A stretch of DNA of 19,908 nucleotides from CAYXXZ01 sp050175615 (GCA_050175615.1 JBFXIU010000041.1:1-19908), one strand, 5' to 3'. Shown: positions 1 to 7,004, numbered from the stretch's first letter. Notes: generated from the letters alone by a model not told the origin. Numbers and translations are program-made.

Positions 1-1503
1 GCAACCCACGGGTTTAAAGAGGGTGATTTCATCAACAGGGTAGTCGATTTCGTTAAAGCCTTCTTCTGCCAAGACCGACTTGGGGATGTCTTCATAAGGT
101 GTTTTGCAGTGGCTGCACAGGCGTCTGCCCAGGCGCTGGGCAATAATAAGGCTTACCGATGTGGCAACGTTAAAGGAGGGCACCCCCATATTCAGCAGCC
201 GAGTGAGGGTTTCCGGCGCACTGTTGGTGTGCAGTGTGGACAACACCAGGTGCCCGGTTTGCGCGGCTTTAATGCCAATTTCGGCAGTTTCCAGGTCGCG
301 AATCTCGCCCACCATAATAACGTCGGGGTCTTGCCGCAAAAACGAGCGCAGGGCTTCGGCAAAGGTAAAACCGATCCTGTTGTGAATTTGAACCTGGTTA
401 ATGCCTTCCATATTAATTTCCACCGGATCTTCGGCGGTGGAGATATTTCTTTCGCTGGTATTGAGAATCCCCAGCCCGGTATAGAGAGAAACGGTTTTAC
501 CAGAACCTGTTGGCCCCGTCACCAGAATCATACCCTGCGACTGGTTAAGGCATTCCATATAGGCATTTTTTTGATCTTCTTCATAACCCAGGGAATCAAT
601 ACCCATTTTCGCCTGGGAAGCATCGAGAATACGCAATACCACTTTTTCGCCAAACAGGGTGGGCAGGGTGTTAACCCGAAAATCGATGGCCTTGGTTTTG
701 GTGATTTTTAACTTGATGCGGCCATCCTGAGGCAGGCGGCGCTCGGAAATATCCATTTGCGACATCACCTTTAGCCTTGCCGCCAGCCGCGTAGCCAGGG
801 ATGCCGGTGGCGCTGTGGCTTTGTTGAGAATACCGTCTATGCGGTAACGGACGCGGTAGGATTTTTCGTAGGGCTCAAAATGGATGTCCGATGCCCCGCG
901 TTTAATGGCGTCCAGCAGCACTTTATTGACATAGCGCACAATGGGGGCGTCGTTTTCCGGGTCATCCAGGGTTTTGTCGTCCGCCTTGGCGGCATCAACG
1001 TCCAGCCCTTCCAGGCTGGCGTCATCAAGATCGCCAAGGGCGTCGGCAAGGGCGCTGTCGTTGTCGTTCAGGTATTTGTCAATGGCCAGGGCGAGTTTAT
1101 CGTGCTCCACCAGCACCGGGTCAACCTGGCAGCCCGATTGAAAGCGGATTTCAGTGAGTGCGTGTTGATTGGTGGGGTCGGTGACGGCGACAAACAGCCG
1201 GTTTTGCTTTTTGAGCAGAGGCAGGGCTTCGTGCTTGCTGATCAGATCGGCGTTGAGAATATCCTTTGGGCACAGGGCAAGATTATGGGCGTCCAGATCA
1301 TAGAGCGGAATACCAAATTCTTCCGAGGACACACTGGCAACCAGGCTGGCGGGCAGAATATCTTCATCGACAAGATATTTAACAAAACTGACTTTGCTCT
1401 TGGCGCTGGCGTCAGCCAGTTCCAATGCCTGGGTTTCGCCCATCAGTCCGGCGGCAACCAGACGTTTTGGCAGGCCTCGTAAAGCAATGTTATGTGTATT
1501 CAC
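1..1503 (-). CDS. pilB: PilB, type IV pilus extension ATPase (partial, C-terminus cut by window edge)
   Basis: Cytoplasmic hexameric ATPase that powers pilin polymerisation. I translated the minus strand from a GTG at 1503; it stays open for 501 codons to the window edge, and PilB is usually about 570 residues. An N-terminal GspE/PilB-type domain is followed by the ATPase core. Walker A GPTGSGKT is at residues 330-337 (bases 493-516). The Walker B region RQDPDVIMVGEIRD lies at about 390-403. The metal-binding Cys cluster begins with CSHC at 463-466, and a further Cys is the last codon seen. The GTG start is supported by AGGGAA about 10 bases upstream and by homology-like sequence right from the start (RGLPKRLVAAGLM); the first in-frame ATG, residue 21, would cut into that domain. 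It diverges from pilA, as is common in Pseudomonas-type clusters, so pilC and pilD probably follow outside the window. Confidence 0.96.
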   Translation of the reverse strand, partial: MNTHNIALRGLPKRLVAAGLMGETQALELADASAKSKVSFVKYLVDEDILPASLVASVSSEEFGIPLYDLDAHNLALCPKDILNADLISKHEALPLLKKQNRLFVAVTDPTNQHALTEIRFQSGCQVDPVLVEHDKLALAIDKYLNDNDSALADALGDLDDASLEGLDVDAAKADDKTLDDPENDAPIVRYVNKVLLDAIKRGASDIHFEPYEKSYRVRYRIDGILNKATAPPASLATRLAARLKVMSQMDISERRLPQDGRIKLKITKTKAIDFRVNTLPTLFGEKVVLRILDASQAKMGIDSLGYEEDQKNAYMECLNQSQGMILVTGPTGSGKTVSLYTGLGILNTSERNISTAEDPVEINMEGINQVQIHNRIGFTFAEALRSFLRQDPDVIMVGEIRDLETAEIGIKAAQTGHLVLSTLHTNSAPETLTRLLNMGVPSFNVATSVSLIIAQRLGRRLCSHCKTPYEDIPKSVLAEEGFNEIDYPVDEITLFKPVGC

Positions 1504-1956
1504 AAGCTCTATTCCCTAAAGAGAAAATTTATCGTCATGTTATTTGCTCGGGCAATAATGCATCAGTTGCGGCAATATACAGTTTTACTGCTATTCCTGT
1601 CAGTTGGGGCATTGTTCTGATCAAATTCAACATTATGAAGGCGCCACTGACCCGTCATGGGGGTTATCTGGCTAACCCTGCTTTCGCTACCCCGCGTAGG
1701 CGCTTGATCAGAAAAGCCAACGAATTATACCTTCTACCGCGGCAGGTCGAGGCTGTCATTCTTGCCCTGCGCGGTATGACGAGATTCGCAGTTCTGGCAT
1801 TAAGTCAGCGTCATTAGCCTAAATACGGTTTTCACGTCTTTAATTTCACTGCTATAGTCTGTTCGAGTAGTAATAAACTGCAACAATGCTATCCTATAAC
1901 AGGTTGATTGCTATAAAAAAGTGATTCCTCGAAAGATTTAAAGGTGACAATGTCTA

Positions 1957-2068
1957 AGGAAACTCTGACTAATGTCATTCCCGCGCAGGCGGGAATCTAT
2001 AAGCGCTTGATTTTTCTGGGTTCCCGTCTACGCGGGAATGACGAAAGCTGAATTAATCAGAGTTTCCT
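1957..2068. repeat. Nested inverted-repeat element, MITE/REP-like, 112 bp
   Basis: Outer arms are AGGAAACTCTGACTAAT (1957-1973) and its inverse at 2052-2068, matching at 16 of 17 positions. Inside them, 24-base arms at 1974-1997 and 2019-2042 (core ATTCCCGCGCAGGCGGGAA) match inversely at 21 of 24 positions, around a 21-base spacer. Each inner arm is itself nearly palindromic (TTCCCGC...GCGGGAA), like the dRS3/REP-type repeats with ATTCCC...GGGAAT cores found in many proteobacteria. There is no coding capacity. TA dinucleotides flank the outer arms, but a target duplication cannot be proved from one copy. Confidence 0.75.
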
Positions 2069-2087
2069 AAATGGCTCAGGGAATAGA

Positions 2088-2102
2088 TGACAAACTTTGT
2101 CA
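2088..2102. promoter_or_regulatory. Perfect palindrome, candidate PilR enhancer site for pilA
   Basis: TGACAAACTTTGTCA is a perfect 7+1+7 inverted repeat, 82 bases upstream of the -24 element of the pilA promoter. PilR, the response regulator that activates sigma-54-dependent pilA in Pseudomonas, recognises TGTC-containing sites at about this distance. The palindrome and its spacing are seen; the assignment to PilR is inference. Confidence 0.5.
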
Positions 2103-2183
2103 ATATTGATTCTATTTTGTAGCCGGCTAACATTTATAGAGCATTCGCGTTTTGTAGTAACTTGATTTTGTTGTTATTTTTTT

Positions 2184-2198
2184 TGGCATGGCTCGTGC
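2184..2198 (+). promoter_or_regulatory. Sigma-54 (-24/-12) promoter of pilA
   Basis: TGGCATGGCTCGTGC matches the RpoN consensus TGGCAC-N5-TTGC at all but two positions and keeps the invariant GG and GC at the required spacing. Transcription would start near 2210, about 30 bases before the pilA ATG. RpoN/PilR control of pilA is established in Pseudomonas. Confidence 0.75.
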
Positions 2199-2238
2199 AG
2201 TCAAGTTTAGGCGTTATTAACTAACTTTGGAGAAACAC

Positions 2239-2661
2239 ATGGATATGAAAAAACAAGCGGGTTTTACATTGATCGAGCTGATGATCGTAGTAGCGATTAT
2301 CGGCATTTTGGCTGCCATCGCTCTGCCTGCGTATCAAGACTATACTGTGCGCGCAATGGTTTCTGAAGGCTTGGCTCAGGCCAGTGGTGCAAAACCAACG
2401 GTGAGCGAAAATATCGCCAATGGCGCTGCAAATGACTGTGCCGGTGTTCCCACTGGTGTAGCAACTGGGAAAACGACACTTAGTTGCGATGCTGGAGTAA
2501 TCACTGCAACTGTCGCCACTGGAACCTCAGCAGGTGATGTAGCAATAACCTTAACTCCTGTAGAAGTTGCGGATGGCGGTACGGACTGGAATTGTACAAC
2601 AACTGCAGATGATAAATATGTGCCTGCTGAGTGCCGCGCTGCTGCTGGTGGCGGTGATTAA
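2239..2661 (+). CDS. pilA: PilA, type IV major pilin (prepilin)
   Basis: Structural subunit of the type IVa pilus, 140 residues from the ATG at 2239. That start has GGAG at 2229-2232; a second ATG at 2245 is also possible and gives the usual MKKQ leader. The type III leader MDMKKQAG is followed by the prepilin peptidase site G/FTLIEL with the conserved Glu at mature position 5. A hydrophobic N-terminal helix of about 25 residues ends in ALPAYQDYTVRA, typical of type IVa pilins. The globular part is Ala/Thr/Gly-rich with four Cys, enough for two disulfides, one near the C-terminus as the D-region loop. PilB is divergent and a strong terminator follows, so pilA is probably monocistronic and highly expressed from the sigma-54 promoter. 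Confidence 0.97.
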   Translation: MDMKKQAGFTLIELMIVVAIIGILAAIALPAYQDYTVRAMVSEGLAQASGAKPTVSENIANGAANDCAGVPTGVATGKTTLSCDAGVITATVATGTSAGDVAITLTPVEVADGGTDWNCTTTADDKYVPAECRAAAGGGD

Positions 2662-2703
2662 TCCTTGCGCGGCTCTAGTCGGAAGCTGCGAATAGCGTAT
2701 TAG

Positions 2704-2745
2704 CACATAAAAAAAGCCCCGGTTTATCCGGGGTTTTTTTATGTG
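2704..2745 (+). terminator. Rho-independent terminator after pilA
   Basis: A stem of CACATAAAAAAAGCCCCGG with CCGGGGTTTTTTTATGTG (one bulged G, five-base loop TTTAT) ends in a run of seven T. The A-run before and T-run after could make it work in both directions. It lies 43 bases after the pilA stop and separates pilA from the downstream cassette. Confidence 0.92.
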
Positions 2746-2798
2746 CCATTCGCTGTGTTTTAAGTTTTAATATTGACCACCATGAATCAGGAAACACG

Positions 2799-3944
2799 AT
2801 GAGATTTGTTTTTGCTGCCTTTTGGCTGGCCTGTTCACTAATAACTGAAGCCAATACATTTTACCGTTACCCATTGACCCATACTGGCCACTACCCCGAA
2901 GAGGTCGTCAGCTCCACCCCCTCGCTTTACTATAAAAAAGGGTTGCTGAATGTGGGTATTCATACGGCAGCCAAGTCTTCCCCCGTTATTGACCAGGGCG
3001 TCCTCTATGTGGGGGTTGATACTGGCCATATTTATGCCATTGATGCCAACAGTGGTACTACCCTGTGGAGTTTCGCTGTGAGGCCGCAGGCGGCTTTTGG
3101 CATTCATGGCACTGCGGCGGTTGATGGGCGCTTTGTTTATATTGGTGCTTACGACGGATGGTTATACCAACTTGACAAACTGACGGGCGAACTTGCAGAA
3201 CAGTACAAGCTGGGTGACTTTATCGGCGCTTCGCCAGTGATTTGGAACAAAAAGGTTTATGTTGGGGTTGAGACCTCGGCGCCCAACGGGTACGTCGCCT
3301 GTGTGCAGCCGGGAGAAACGAAGTGGGACTGTATGCCCAGGTATTTTCTGGGCGGGCATACCCACGCCACGCCCACCATTAATACTGAATCAGGCCGTAT
3401 TTTTCTGGGCGCGAACAGTGATCGCTTTGTAGCTTTGGATGGAGTAACCGGTGAGTTGATATGGCGATTCGACAGTCAGGGAGACATCAAGTCCACCGCA
3501 GCCCTGTTTGAGAAAAACGTCTATTTTACATCCTGGGATCATCATGTCTACGCCCTCGATCAGGGTAGTGGAAAGCTCTGTTGGCGCTTCAATACAGGGG
3601 CAATGACCATGAGTAGTCCGTCGATTGATGAAAAGTTGGGTTTGCTATTTGTCGGTTCTCATAACGGCAGTTTTTTCGGCTTGGATGCTCGTACAGGTAT
3701 GGAGATTTGGCGATTTAACACTGGGGGAAAAATTTTAAGTTCGGGAACTATTGCTTCATTAGCGACCGGAGAGTCGGTTGTCATTGTTGGTTCTGCAGAT
3801 GGCCGTATTTATTGGTTACGCGCTCAGGATGGTGTTGAATTGTTTAGTTATCAGACCCAGGCCAAGGTGACCAGTGTGCCTCTGATTCACGAGGGTCGCG
3901 TCTATGTCAGTGGAGACGACGGGTTTTTGTATGTATTCCAGTGA
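2799..3944 (+). CDS. Secreted PQQ-like beta-propeller repeat protein
   Basis: 381 residues. A Sec signal peptide is predicted at about residues 1-18 (MRFVFAAFWLACSLITEA), so the protein should be periplasmic or outside the cell. At least seven repeats of the pattern [hydrophobic]-Y-[V/I]-G-x-x-D-G-x-[I/L]-Y-x-[L/I]-D-x-x-[T/S]-G-x-x-x-W-x-[F/Y] follow, as in BamB and PQQ-dependent enzymes (for example VYALDQGSGKLCWRFNTG and FGLDARTGMEIWRFNTGG). The length fits a single seven- or eight-bladed propeller with no extra domain. I see no haem-binding CxxCH. Start: ATG with AGGAAA just upstream. Its 3' end overlaps the next gene, so the two are probably translated together. It may be a binding scaffold; substrate and partner are unknown. 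BamB itself is unlikely, because the context is wrong and there is no lipobox. Confidence 0.85.
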   Translation: MRFVFAAFWLACSLITEANTFYRYPLTHTGHYPEEVVSSTPSLYYKKGLLNVGIHTAAKSSPVIDQGVLYVGVDTGHIYAIDANSGTTLWSFAVRPQAAFGIHGTAAVDGRFVYIGAYDGWLYQLDKLTGELAEQYKLGDFIGASPVIWNKKVYVGVETSAPNGYVACVQPGETKWDCMPRYFLGGHTHATPTINTESGRIFLGANSDRFVALDGVTGELIWRFDSQGDIKSTAALFEKNVYFTSWDHHVYALDQGSGKLCWRFNTGAMTMSSPSIDEKLGLLFVGSHNGSFFGLDARTGMEIWRFNTGGKILSSGTIASLATGESVVIVGSADGRIYWLRAQDGVELFSYQTQAKVTSVPLIHEGRVYVSGDDGFLYVFQ

Positions 3945-4359
3945 AAAAACCCTGGTGCTTTTTGATGGCGTCTGCAATTTATGCGAGAGCTCAGTCATTT
4001 TCCTCATTAAGCACGACAGGTTAGACCAATGCCGTTTCGCTTCAATACAGTCAGCCTTTGGAGTAAGCGTACTCAATTATTACAAAATACCCGAAAACGA
4101 GAGGTTAAATTCCTTTTTTGTTGTTGAGCGGAACCGCTTATACAGCAAGAGCGGCGCATGGAGAATCTTATTGGCGAAGATGGCATTTCCATTCAATCTT
4201 TTGCAATATTTTCTATGGTTACCCGCAGTGCTGACAGATAAGGTCTATGATTTCATCGGCAGGAGACGATATCGCTGGTTTGGAAAAAAAGACTATTGTT
4301 TGCTTCCCAGTGAACAATTAAAACAAAAATTTATAGAGGATGAGAACCTTAATGACTAA
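3931..4359 (+). CDS. DCC-family (DUF393) thiol-disulfide oxidoreductase-like protein
   Basis: 142 residues from ATG 3931. The signature sits at the N-terminus: TLVLFDGVCNLCESS with Asp12, Cys15 and Cys18, the DxxCxxC motif that names the DCC family. The rest (SIQSAFG, KSGAWRILLAKM, YDFIGRRRYRWFG) also matches the family layout. There is no signal peptide. A start at 3904 has a better ribosome site (GAGGG, 8 bases away) and would add nine residues; both starts overlap the propeller gene. The family is predicted to do thiol redox chemistry, but few members have been characterised. DCC genes are often beside or fused to HTTM genes, and an HTTM gene lies two genes downstream here. AT-rich compared with nadC. 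Confidence 0.88.
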   Translation: MYSSEKTLVLFDGVCNLCESSVIFLIKHDRLDQCRFASIQSAFGVSVLNYYKIPENERLNSFFVVERNRLYSKSGAWRILLAKMAFPFNLLQYFLWLPAVLTDKVYDFIGRRRYRWFGKKDYCLLPSEQLKQKFIEDENLND

Positions 4360-4750
4360 TCAACTTGGTCAGTTGCGTTATTTTATCTTTATCGTTGTAG
4401 CCTGCTTTATTTTGATAGGCCCGTTCCTGAGGCAGGTGCTTGATGTAAATAATATCTTGTTTCGACAATGGACTATGTTCAGCCAAATCGGTCTTGGTGT
4501 GCATAAAATCAACGTAAAAAAAAGCGGCGATGGCCAATGGCACAACCTTGAAATTGATGCTGTAGTTAAAGCGTACAGAATGATCCCAGCTGACAAGCCG
4601 TTGAGCATCAGTCATCAGGATGGCCTCGACCGGCTTATGGAGGAACTTTGTGTGATTTATCCCAATCAGCTCCTTCAAATCACAGCTCATAGAGCGACAC
4701 TCATTGGTGGCTGGACGTTGGTGGCCGATCGTCAAACTATTATCTGCTGA
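4352..4750 (+). CDS. Small membrane-anchored protein of unknown function in the DCC-HTTM cassette
   Basis: 132 residues from ATG 4352, which overlaps the end of the DCC gene by eight bases; an in-frame ATG at 4340 is an alternative. One transmembrane helix at about 10-27 (YFIFIVVACFILIGPFL) is followed by a hydrophilic domain of about 100 residues, probably periplasmic. FRQWTMFS (37-44), right after the helix, looks like a conserved patch: aromatic, and placed where it could meet a membrane partner. The remainder is beta-rich in appearance (VHKINVKKSGDGQWHNLEID) and has two Cys, one of them the last residue. I do not recognise the family. Position between the DCC and HTTM genes suggests it serves the HTTM protein. 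Confidence 0.75.
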   Translation: MTNQLGQLRYFIFIVVACFILIGPFLRQVLDVNNILFRQWTMFSQIGLGVHKINVKKSGDGQWHNLEIDAVVKAYRMIPADKPLSISHQDGLDRLMEELCVIYPNQLLQITAHRATLIGGWTLVADRQTIIC

Positions 4751-4761
4751 GGTTGCTGAAT

Positions 4762-5577
4762 ATGTCCTCTTATCTAGCCAGAGTTAATGCCTGGTGCTTT
4801 GATTACAGCGGTTCCACAAGATCGAGCGCAATCATTCGCATTGGCCTTGTGTTCCTTATCTGGGCGCGCTGGGCAGGGGAGTTGTCGTTTTTTCAGCATC
4901 TCAGTCTCAATTACTTCTTATTGTCCGTCAGTTTTTTTCTTTCCACCACTTTGATGCTGGTTGGTTATAAAACGAGAATTTCCACATTGTGGGTTTCTGC
5001 AACATTATTTCTGATGTACTTCCATTTTAGTTATGGTTTGGGTGTAAGTGGCTGGAACCATCACCATACTTATCTACTGGCTTGGATGTCGTTTTTGTCT
5101 GCCCTCACGCCTGCAGGAAAATCATACTCAGTAGATCGAAAGCTTCTGGTGAGGGAGTCCGCCCTCTCTCAATCCCCTATGCCGCCTGAGTATGGCAATT
5201 TATGGGGGTTGCGCCTGATTATGCTCCAGCTTTGCGTTTTGTATTTTTGGGCAGCTTTTGATAAAAGTTATCCGCTCTGGGTTTCTGGTGTGAGGATGGA
5301 GTATTACGCGGTGCTCTTTTATTTTGGCTCCACGTTCGTTGAGCCCTGGTGGTTCAACCCACTGATGCGCGGCCTGGCGCTGGTGGTTCTTGTCCTTGAG
5401 TATGTTCTCGCATTTGGTTTGTTTTTCAAGCGGTTTCAGTCGCTGTTGATTCCTTTTGGTATTGCCATGCACGTGGCGTTCTTTTTGCTGTTACCTGTAC
5501 ATACATATTCATTGACATGCATATTGATGTATTTGGCCGTTATTGAGGCTCGTAAGGTGCACGAGTTTACTGAATAG
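4762..5577 (+). CDS. HTTM-domain membrane protein, vitamin K-dependent gamma-carboxylase-like
   Basis: 271 residues with six or more hydrophobic helices; inner membrane. The ATG at 4762 has GAGG nine bases upstream. Two stretches resemble the catalytic part of gamma-glutamyl carboxylase. WNHHHTYLLAWMSFLSALTP (98-117) with SVDR just after parallels the WNNHSYLYG...SVDG region of the animal enzyme. LYFWAAFDKSYPLW (160-173) parallels the segment carrying its catalytic Lys218, so Lys168 here is the equivalent. HTTM proteins are widespread in bacteria and mostly of unknown function. The C-terminal lumenal part of the animal enzyme is missing, as is usual in short bacterial members. Last gene of the cassette. 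The substrate is unknown, and gamma-carboxylation in this host is not shown. Confidence 0.85.
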   Translation: MSSYLARVNAWCFDYSGSTRSSAIIRIGLVFLIWARWAGELSFFQHLSLNYFLLSVSFFLSTTLMLVGYKTRISTLWVSATLFLMYFHFSYGLGVSGWNHHHTYLLAWMSFLSALTPAGKSYSVDRKLLVRESALSQSPMPPEYGNLWGLRLIMLQLCVLYFWAAFDKSYPLWVSGVRMEYYAVLFYFGSTFVEPWWFNPLMRGLALVVLVLEYVLAFGLFFKRFQSLLIPFGIAMHVAFFLLLPVHTYSLTCILMYLAVIEARKVHEFTE

Positions 5578-5674
5578 GTCTTTGAGGTTGTGCGACTTTA
5601 AAAGGCGCTAGTTTTATTGATAGATTGGCTAGTTCATCAGTTAGTTATTCTTGTGCGATCGGAAAAAACGAAAA

Positions 5675-5683
5675 TGCTATAAT
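5675..5683 (+). promoter_or_regulatory. Extended -10 promoter of nadC
   Basis: TGCTATAAT fits the extended -10 consensus TGnTATAAT exactly, 31 bases before the nadC ATG. No good -35 is seen at 17 bases; TTGTGC at 5651 is too far away. It suggests nadC is transcribed separately from the cassette. Confidence 0.6.
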
Positions 5684-5713
5684 CCCACGGTTTTTATCGG
5701 AGCACCTAAGCAC

Positions 5714-6556
5714 ATGCCTGTTATTCTTCCCGAAGATTATATCCAGAAAATCATTACTCTTGCCCTTGCAGAAGACATAGGCAGCGGCGATATCACCGCC
5801 ATGCTGATACCTGAAGAGGCCAGGGCTGAAGCAACGGTGGTTTGCCGTGAACATGCGGTGCTCTGTGGCCAGCCCTGGTTTGATGAGGTTTTTCGTCAAC
5901 TGGATAATGGCGTTAAGGTTATGTGGGACGCCAAAGAGGGCGAGGATATTGTGCCGGATCAGGTGGTTTGCCGATTATTCGGTTCCGCGCGCAGCCTGTT
6001 AACCGGTGAACGCACGGCGCTTAACTTTCTTCAGACGCTCTCAGGCACAGCCACCATCGCCCGCCAGTATGCGGAATTGGTCAAGGGCACAGAGATTAAA
6101 ATTCTCGACACCCGCAAAACCATTCCCGGCCTGCGCCGAGCGCAAAAGTATGCCACTGTGGTCGGCGGTTGCCACAATCACCGCATGGGGTTGTACGACG
6201 CTTTTCTGATCAAGGAAAACCATATTGCCGCCTGCGGGGGCATTACTGCTGCCGTCAATGCTGCCCGCCAGATTGCCCCCGGCAAGCCCGTAGAGGTTGA
6301 AGTGGAAACATTGGCGGAGTATCAGGAGGCCGTGAATGCGGGGGCGGATATCGTTATGCTCGACAATTTTACCCCTGAGGCGGTGAAGAAAGCGGTGGCG
6401 GCGAAGGCGCCCGGTGTGAAGATTGAGATTTCGGGCAATCTGGATGAGCATTCATTATCCCGCGTGGCCATTGCCGGGGTTGATTTTCTCTCTTCGGGAA
6501 GCTTGACCAAGCACTGCAGAGCCATTGATTTTTCTATGAGGTTTTGTGGCGGGTAG
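5714..6556 (+). CDS. nadC: Nicotinate-nucleotide pyrophosphorylase (quinolinate phosphoribosyltransferase)
   Basis: Converts quinolinate and PRPP to nicotinate mononucleotide, CO2 and pyrophosphate in de novo NAD synthesis; cytoplasmic dimer. 280 residues, usual for the family (E. coli 297). Conserved pieces: N-terminal LAEDIGSGDIT, ERTALNFLQ with Arg100, the PRPP/quinolinate-site DTRKTIPG (132-139), GGCHNHRMGLYDAFLIKENH, VEVEVETLAE, MLDNF and SGSLTKH. I chose ATG 5714, with CGGAG 11 bases upstream. A longer open frame to 5651 runs through the -10 promoter element, so it cannot be the start. nadC next to pilA is a known Pseudomonas arrangement. Confidence 0.97.
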   Translation: MPVILPEDYIQKIITLALAEDIGSGDITAMLIPEEARAEATVVCREHAVLCGQPWFDEVFRQLDNGVKVMWDAKEGEDIVPDQVVCRLFGSARSLLTGERTALNFLQTLSGTATIARQYAELVKGTEIKILDTRKTIPGLRRAQKYATVVGGCHNHRMGLYDAFLIKENHIAACGGITAAVNAARQIAPGKPVEVEVETLAEYQEAVNAGADIVMLDNFTPEAVKKAVAAKAPGVKIEISGNLDEHSLSRVAIAGVDFLSSGSLTKHCRAIDFSMRFCGG

Positions 6557-7004
6557 GGCCTAGCACCGGATTCCTGTCGAGGGTTGCCTGTAGTCGATGG
6601 ATGGAGTGTGTTTTTTGTAGGAGCTTACCGTGCAAGCGATCATCAAGGGGCAGGGAGAAAGATTTTCGTCAGCGGGGCTGGCTTTTACGGAAAAACGGGT
6701 TGCTTGCTTCCACAGAATGATAGAAATGTTTGACATCGTGCTGATTTCTAATAAGAATCTTCTTTAATTGTTCTCATTGTGTCCCGGCTGTCAATGCCAA
6801 GGGGTATGCTGAGGTGCCAGGGATCGGAATGAAATCTGTAAATTTCCGCGTTTTTGTACATATGGAAGACTTATTGCAGGTGTTAAATTTCATGGCAATG
6901 AAAGGTTCGGCGCATCCTGCCTGTTTGCCCGGTTGTTTTGGCCTGGCGTTAAGGGGAGGTTAAGCAGCATAAATTGAAAACTAAAGAGGCCTTGTTGCCG
7001 CAAT
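6557..7004. other. nadC-DUF1631 gene intergenic region
   Basis: 448 bases without a confident gene. It holds a possible degenerate REP-like sequence (6616-6641), a small open frame of 44 codons (6829-6963, see findings) and presumably the promoter of the DUF1631-ampD-ampE run. I see no clear terminator after nadC. Confidence 0.6.

Larger units (their letters stand above)
1504..2238. other. pilB-pilA divergent intergenic region
   Basis: A 735-base non-coding stretch between divergent pilB and pilA. It contains the nested-palindrome element (1957-2068), a 15-base palindrome (2088-2102), a 10-base palindrome TAGCCGGCTA (2120-2129) and the sigma-54 promoter of pilA (2184-2198). About 1504-1950 holds no gene I can support; it presumably includes the pilB promoter. 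At 1755-1779 GTCAT and ATGAC bracket a degenerate core resembling the arms of the nearby element, possibly a decayed relative. Confidence 0.7.

Noticed and set aside
880..1482. 200-codon plus-strand open frame
   Set aside because: Antisense to pilB, whose minus-strand translation has clear ATPase motifs; Gly/Val/Gln-rich shadow product.
1755..1779. GTCAT...ATGAC inverted repeat resembling the inner arms of the 1957-2068 element
   Set aside because: Core too degenerate to call a second copy; mentioned only as a possible relic.
1425..1817. 130-codon plus-strand open frame in the pilB-pilA gap
   Set aside because: Its start lies antisense to the pilB N-terminus; the product has no recognisable domain and there is no ribosome site. 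Most likely chance.
5651..5713. N-terminal extension of nadC by 21 codons
   Set aside because: It contains the TATAAT promoter element and has no homology to the family; the ATG at 5714 has a proper ribosome site.
6742..6778. AT-rich TTCTAATAAGAA...GTTCTCATT resembling a Fur or other operator
   Set aside because: Matches the Fur consensus poorly; only a 4-bp inverted repeat is present.
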